Below are positions 60,366 through 64,000 of a DNA stretch of 64,000 nt, one piece after another. The position numbers and the translations under genes were made by a program. Each line of letters starts with the position of its first letter. Position 1 is the stretch's first letter. Origin of the DNA: Myxococcus stipitatus. Lineage in GTDB: Bacteria; Myxococcota; Myxococcia; Myxococcales; Myxococcaceae. The notes beneath the pieces are model-generated. The model saw only the letters and a list, made by a program, of their open reading frames with translations, made no database searches and was not told the origin of the DNA. Where the stretch lies: NCBI RefSeq assembly GCF_021412625.1, contig NZ_JAKCFI010000008.1:186001-250000 (forward strand), written 5' to 3'.

Positions 60366-61387
60366 GGCGCGGCCCTCCGGGGCGACTCACGCTGGGAGCG
60401 GGAGGAGAAGTTGAGCACCTGGTAGAGGCTGAGCAGCATCATCAGGAACGTCCGGGTCGCGTCCGGCACGGTCTCCACCCAGCGGCCCTGCGCGTCGCGG
60501 CTCGGGTTCGGCCGGACGGGCTCGTACCCATCCTCCGAGCGCTCCGGGAGCACGGCGCGCTCGGAGGGGTTCACCGCGAGCCAGTCCAGCGGCAGGCGCG
60601 TGCTCAGCGAGAGCCGGTCCTCGGCGACGTCCAGGCGCGTGCCCGTGACGCACCCGGGCAGCTTCAACGCTCTGCGGGCGGCGCCTTCGAGCGCGACGAG
60701 CTCCGGGTGGCGCTCGGGCTTCACGCGGAGCTGGACGCCGAGGACGCTCTCGCCCTTCGACTTGTGCTTCGTCTTCAGCTTGCCCCGGTAGTTGCGCCGC
60801 GTCCGCACGCGCTTCTGGAGCCACTCCTCCATGGTGAGGCGCAGGTGCGTGCCATCCGCGAGCCGGACCTGGAGCTGGAGCCACGGGTCGACATACTCGG
60901 TCGTCGTCCACTCGCCGGCCTGGCCGGAGTGCTTCTGCTTGTCGGGCGCGTCCGGGTCGGTCAGGTCCAGGTTCAGCGTCATGGGCGCGTCGGCGGGGAT
61001 GTCCTTGCGCAGCCGGCGCAGCAGGTACGTCACCAGTTCGTAGCGGCGGTTGGGCAGATCCCGCTGCTTCGCTCCGTGGTTCTTGCTCAAGCAGACCAGG
61101 GCCGCGATGAGCGAGACGACGACCGTCCCCCCGAGCACCTTCGCCAGCGCTCCGGCGAACACGCCCGAGAAGGAGCCAAAGACCAGGGCCGCGAAGGAGA
61201 TGCCCGCCACCCTCATGGCGTGAGTCCCGCGCCGCGACCACTTCGCGCGGAGCGCCTCCACGGCCTCGTCGATGCTCGCGAAGAAATCCAGGTCGTCCAT
61301 CACCTGCTCCAGCGACGCGGTCCTGGAGTAGCGCGGCGGCCCCTGCTGACGCAGGACGAAGCTTTCGAGGTCGATATCGCTAGGCAA
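60362..61387 (-). CDS. Membrane protein of unknown function
   Basis: 341 residues. Two adjacent helices at about 59-78 and 84-103 (AGISFAALVFGSFSGVFAGA, GGTVVVSLIAALVCLSK) flank a short loop, and a large hydrophilic C-terminal domain follows. Its middle has strands rich in charged residues (LNLDLTDPDAPDKQKHSGQ, WLQLQVRLADGTHLRLTMEEW). A hydrophobic MMLLSLYQVLNF is near the end. No known domain. Start TTG 61387, eight bases after GGGGGAG; a TTGACC-N17-TACGCT promoter lies about 40 bases upstream. Confidence 0.78.
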   Translation of the reverse strand: MPSDIDLESFVLRQQGPPRYSRTASLEQVMDDLDFFASIDEAVEALRAKWSRRGTHAMRVAGISFAALVFGSFSGVFAGALAKVLGGTVVVSLIAALVCLSKNHGAKQRDLPNRRYELVTYLLRRLRKDIPADAPMTLNLDLTDPDAPDKQKHSGQAGEWTTTEYVDPWLQLQVRLADGTHLRLTMEEWLQKRVRTRRNYRGKLKTKHKSKGESVLGVQLRVKPERHPELVALEGAARRALKLPGCVTGTRLDVAEDRLSLSTRLPLDWLAVNPSERAVLPERSEDGYEPVRPNPSRDAQGRWVETVPDATRTFLMMLLSLYQVLNFSSRSQRESPRRAAP

Positions 61388-61426
61388 GGTGAGGACTCCC
61401 CCTCAGAGCCCGAATCGAGGTGGGAG

Positions 61427-61455
61427 AGCGTATGGGCCCGTCGGGTAGGGGTCAA
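61427..61455 (-). promoter_or_regulatory. Promoter of the membrane-protein/lipoprotein pair
   Basis: On the minus strand TTGACC (61455-61450) and TACGCT (61432-61427) with a 17-base spacer, the best match to a housekeeping promoter seen in this window. Confidence 0.6.
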
Positions 61456-61465
61456 ACCCAGGCGT

Positions 61466-61494
61466 TTGCGGTGGTCCACGAGGCGCGATAGCAC
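61466..61494 (+). promoter_or_regulatory. Promoter candidate of the glycosyltransferase gene
   Basis: TTGCGG (61466-61471) and TAGCAC (61489-61494) with a 17-base spacer. GTG 61501 begins six bases after the -10 and has no Shine-Dalgarno, suggesting a leaderless start. Back-to-back with the divergent promoter at 61427. Confidence 0.45.
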
Positions 61495-61500
61495 CCATGC

Positions 61501-62775
61501 GTGTCCTTCACGTCCGGCTCCGGCATCATCTACGCCTCGTTCGACCGCTTCCCCTCTCCCAAGGGGGCGGCCGTGCACATCCGGGCCTTCGTGGAGGCGC
61601 TGGGGCGGGCCTTCGGTGGCGTGGACCTGCTGGCCCTGCGGGACGACTCCACCCCGGGCGTGGCTCCCCTTCCTCTCGCGGAAGGGGTGACCTATCACCC
61701 CCTGGAGGCGCGAGGCCGGGACCTGGTGGCCCAGGCCCTGTCGTTCCGCTCGCACCTGGCAGCCTGGTGGCGGGGCAGGCCCCGCGCCGCGGTGGTCCAC
61801 GTGCGCTCCATCTTCGAGGGCTACCCGGTGGCGCTCGCCAAGGAGTCCCTGACGGACGCGCTGGTGTTCGAGGTGAACGGGCTGCCTTCCATCGAGCTGA
61901 AGTACCACCACCCCGACGTGGCGGACGACGTGGAGCTGCTCCGCAAGCTGGTGGCGCAGGAGGACGCCTGCATCGCCCGCGCGGACCTGCTGGTGACGCC
62001 CAGCGCGGTGACGGCGGAATACCTGGTGGCGCGAGGCGCGGAGGCCTCGCGCGTGCGGGTGATTCCCAATGGCGCGGACCTGGAGGTGTTCCGCCATGCG
62101 CCGCCTCGCGCGCCGGACGCGGCCCGGCCCGTGCGCCTGCTCTACAGCGGCACGATGACGTCCTGGCAGGGCGTGCACCACGCCCTCGAGGCCTGTCGCC
62201 TGTTACGGAGGGAGCTGCCCACCGTGTTGACGCTGGTGGGGCCGCTGCGCAGGCACCAGCGTCGGACGCTGCTGGACCGCTGTGGGGACCTGCTCCTCGA
62301 GGGCGCGGTGGAGCTGCTGGAGCCCATGCCCCAGGAAGCGCTCGCGGCGCTGCACCACGCCTGCGACGCGGTGCTGGTGCCGCTCCCGGTGAACGACCGC
62401 AACTGCGTGCAGGGCTGCTGCCCGCTGAAGCTGCTCGAGGCGATGGCGTCCGGCACGCCGGTCATCGCCAGCAACCTGCCGGTGGTGCGGAGCCTCGCGG
62501 AGCCCGACGAGGCGATGCTGATTCGACCTGGCTCGCCCAAGGCCATCGCCGAGGCGGTGAAGGCGCTGCGCGCGGACGTGGACCTGGGGCGCGCGCTGAG
62601 CGCACGGGCCCGGGCGCGCGTGGAGCGGGACTTCTCGTGGGAGCAGTCTCGCGAGGCGCTGGTGCGCGCGTACGAGACGTCATTCGGTTTGAAGCGGCGG
62701 GAACGCGACGGCACGCCCTCGGTGGCGCGAGTCGAGCCCCCGGCCGACACGCGACGCGGCGCCGTCGGGATGTAG
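61501..62775 (+). CDS. Family-4-type GT-B glycosyltransferase
   Basis: 424 residues. N-terminal YASFDRFPSPKGAAVHIRAF is the acceptor-side GT-B start. The donor side has VIPNGADLEVF, RLLYSGTMTSWQGVHHALEA, DAVLVPLPVNDRNCVQGCCP and KLLEAMASGTPVIASNLP, the E-x7-E type motif of GT4. Probable role in polysaccharide or glycolipid assembly. Start GTG 61501; the out-of-frame ATG 61497 does not fit. The tail past about residue 400 is low complexity. Confidence 0.88.
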   Translation: MSFTSGSGIIYASFDRFPSPKGAAVHIRAFVEALGRAFGGVDLLALRDDSTPGVAPLPLAEGVTYHPLEARGRDLVAQALSFRSHLAAWWRGRPRAAVVHVRSIFEGYPVALAKESLTDALVFEVNGLPSIELKYHHPDVADDVELLRKLVAQEDACIARADLLVTPSAVTAEYLVARGAEASRVRVIPNGADLEVFRHAPPRAPDAARPVRLLYSGTMTSWQGVHHALEACRLLRRELPTVLTLVGPLRRHQRRTLLDRCGDLLLEGAVELLEPMPQEALAALHHACDAVLVPLPVNDRNCVQGCCPLKLLEAMASGTPVIASNLPVVRSLAEPDEAMLIRPGSPKAIAEAVKALRADVDLGRALSARARARVERDFSWEQSREALVRAYETSFGLKRRERDGTPSVARVEPPADTRRGAVGM

Positions 62776-62820
62776 CCAGTCCAAGGGGCGCCCCTCTCGA
62801 CGCGCCCACCCCAGATCCCG

Positions 62821-62919
62821 GTGCTGCCGTGCAGGGTGTCCGCCCGGGTCGACGCCTCCCGCCCCCTTGTCCGGGTGTCGCCGCGCAGGGGGTCCGCCCG
62901 CGCAGACGCGCCCGCCCCG
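62821..62919 (+). repeat. Two imperfect ~45-bp direct repeats between glycosyltransferase genes
   Basis: Copies begin at 62821 and 62875 (54-base period), both of the form GTG..GCCG.GCAGGG.GTCCGCCCG...GACGC..CCCGCCCC. The second abuts the stop codon of the convergent glycosyltransferase gene. It occupies most of the 144-base gap. GC-rich low complexity explains some of the similarity. Confidence 0.5.
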
Positions 62920-64000
62920 TCATCCGACGCGAGGCGTGGCGCGCGCGAGCACCCGACGCAGGACCTCCGCCTCCGCGTCCGAGGTGAAGCCCTCCAGGAT
63001 GCGCCGTCGCGCGGCGGCGCCGATGGCGGCGAGGTGGTCGGGCGAGAGCGAGAGCACGTCGAGGCAGGCCTGTCCCAGGTGGTTCAACAGGGCCTTCTCG
63101 ACGATGAAGCCATTGCGCTGATGCGTCACGGCCTCGGGGATGCCTCCCGCGTCGCTGGCGATGACGGGGCGCGCGCAGGCCATCGCCTCCAGCAGCGCGT
63201 TGGGCATGCCCTCCCAGAGCGAGGGCTGGAGATATACGTCGCACAGGCGCAGGTGCGCGGCGATGGCCTCGGGCGTCTCGAGCGCTCCGGAGACGAGGAT
63301 GCGCGCGCCATCCTCGGGGTGCTCCGCGCGGAAGGACACCAGGTGCTCCGCGTCGCGGGCCCGCACCTCGCCGATGACGAGCAGGCACGCGGGCCTCACG
63401 CGGCGCACCTCCGTCAACGCGGACAGCAGGAAGGGCAGGCCCTTCTTGTGGCGCAGCTCGCCGGAGAAGCCGAGCACCACCTCCCCCGGGGCGATGCCCA
63501 GCCGCTCACGCAGCGCGGGGTCCGCGGGCCCTGGGGAGAAGACCTCGGTGTCGACCGCGTTGGGGATGACCTCGACGCGCGACTCTCGCCCGAGCAGCAT
63601 CCCCATCTTCCGCCCCAGGTCCGCCGAGGCCGCGGTGAGCACGTCCGCGCGCTGGAGCGTCCACAAGAGCCGCGCGAAGTCGCCGGGCGGGAACATCAGC
63701 TGGTCCACGTCGTTGCCACGCGCGCTGACGGTGGAGGCGATGCCCACCGACGCCGCGAACACGACGGCGAGGAACCCCGGAGGGGACAGGTAGTGTCCCC
63801 ACACCAAATCGTAGCGCCGCTTCGCGTGCAGGTGCCCCAGGACGTCCAGGGTGTGTTGCATGGACAGGTCCATGCTCCCGAACAAGCCCAGGCGATGCAG
63901 CGTGGCCCCCCGCGCGAAGGGCGACACCTCCCCCGCGTCCTCCACTGTGCTCAGCGCCCCCGGGGCCTGCGCGCGGGTCCACGCGAGCACGTCCACCCGA
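62920..64000 (-). CDS. Family-4-type GT-B glycosyltransferase (partial at the right edge)
   Basis: About 360 C-terminal residues are visible; the frame stays open to the last base, so the N-terminus lies outside. Visible parts are a GT-B N-domain remnant (DVLAWTRAQAPGALS), VWGHYLSPPGFLAVVFA, the linker VIPNAVDTEVFSPGP, VVLGFSGELRHKKGLPFLLSAL, ILVSGALETPEAIAAHLRLCDVYLQPS and WEGMPNALLEAMACARPVIASDAGGIPEAV with the donor-binding E-x7-E. A GT4 transferase probably acting with the neighbouring transferase. Confidence 0.88.
   Translation of the reverse strand, partial: RVDVLAWTRAQAPGALSTVEDAGEVSPFARGATLHRLGLFGSMDLSMQHTLDVLGHLHAKRRYDLVWGHYLSPPGFLAVVFAASVGIASTVSARGNDVDQLMFPPGDFARLLWTLQRADVLTAASADLGRKMGMLLGRESRVEVIPNAVDTEVFSPGPADPALRERLGIAPGEVVLGFSGELRHKKGLPFLLSALTEVRRVRPACLLVIGEVRARDAEHLVSFRAEHPEDGARILVSGALETPEAIAAHLRLCDVYLQPSLWEGMPNALLEAMACARPVIASDAGGIPEAVTHQRNGFIVEKALLNHLGQACLDVLSLSPDHLAAIGAAARRRILEGFTSDAEAEVLRRVLARATPRVG

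Noticed and set aside
61497-62987. Frameshift at the start of the glycosyltransferase, because ATG 61497 reads MRVLHV, a common transferase N-terminus
   Set aside because: The 61497 frame soon becomes low-complexity, while GTG 61501 continues directly into YASFDRFPSPKGAA. No frameshift is needed.

Overview
The window is very GC-rich, densely coded DNA that looks like a Myxococcaceae chromosome (Myxococcus, Corallococcus, Pyxidicoccus or a close relative). The evidence is third-codon-position GC bias throughout, a sigma factor resembling the Myxococcales-only sigma-70 family, many lipobox lipoproteins without wider homologues, orphan two-component proteins and an isolated type III-like rod protein. 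No rRNA, tRNA, CRISPR array, prophage or insertion sequence was seen. Function calls come from reading motifs by eye; no database search was run.

Layout. 1-4.0 kb: a tripartite ABC exporter (HlyD adaptor, MacB-type ATPase, ADOP-type permease cut by the window edge). 4.1-6.9 kb: a MatB-like acyl-CoA ligase, a possible microprotein overlapping a stand-alone receiver, and oligoribonuclease. 7.0-9.9 kb: a phosphoribosyltransferase, dienelactone-hydrolase-like and degenerate archease cluster, divergent from a PRPP synthetase. 10-19 kb: enoyl-CoA hydratase, M1 aminopeptidase lipoprotein, LpxL-type acyltransferase, alanine racemase, myxobacterial sigma factor, ApaH-like phosphatase and paraoxonase-like protein. 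19.3-26.2 kb: Fe-superoxide dismutase, an unknown secreted protein, a three-domain universal stress protein, a D-lactate dehydrogenase-type enzyme, a zinc-ribbon thioredoxin and nicotinate phosphoribosyltransferase. With the 7-10 kb cluster this gives a stress, NAD and PRPP theme. 26.4-27.5 kb: a kelch-like secreted protein.

27.9-36.6 kb is the most interesting region: a heavy-metal RND efflux operon (TolC, adaptor, CusA/CzcA pump) headed by a BlaI/MecI-type repressor and an M56 (BlaR1-like) membrane protease. The protease has no beta-lactam sensor domain but carries a short His/Cys-rich loop. A DMT-family transporter with a 61-residue tail containing 23 histidines is transcribed divergently. 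A near-perfect dyad lies between the transporter and the repressor, and a second copy of its core lies at the start of the efflux genes. I read this as a self-contained metal-responsive protease/repressor switch.

36.8-49.4 kb: Cys-rich and DUF6624-like lipoproteins, a TRIC-type channel, a YtcJ-type amidohydrolase, a Fet4-like protein, a zinc-ribbon membrane protein, an overlapping SGNH hydrolase and class C beta-lactamase-fold hydrolase pair, an XRE regulator, a receiver, OhrR, and a YscI-like rod protein. 49.5-55.4 kb: tandem paralogous reductases opposite a TetR gene with a long dyad between them, two LysR regulators and pirin. 55.4-64 kb: a lipoprotein, an orphan histidine kinase, several unknown proteins and three glycosyltransferases (the last cut by the window edge).

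Several genes show a TA-rich -10-like hexamer only 6-9 bases before the start codon and no Shine-Dalgarno sequence, which suggests leaderless transcripts.
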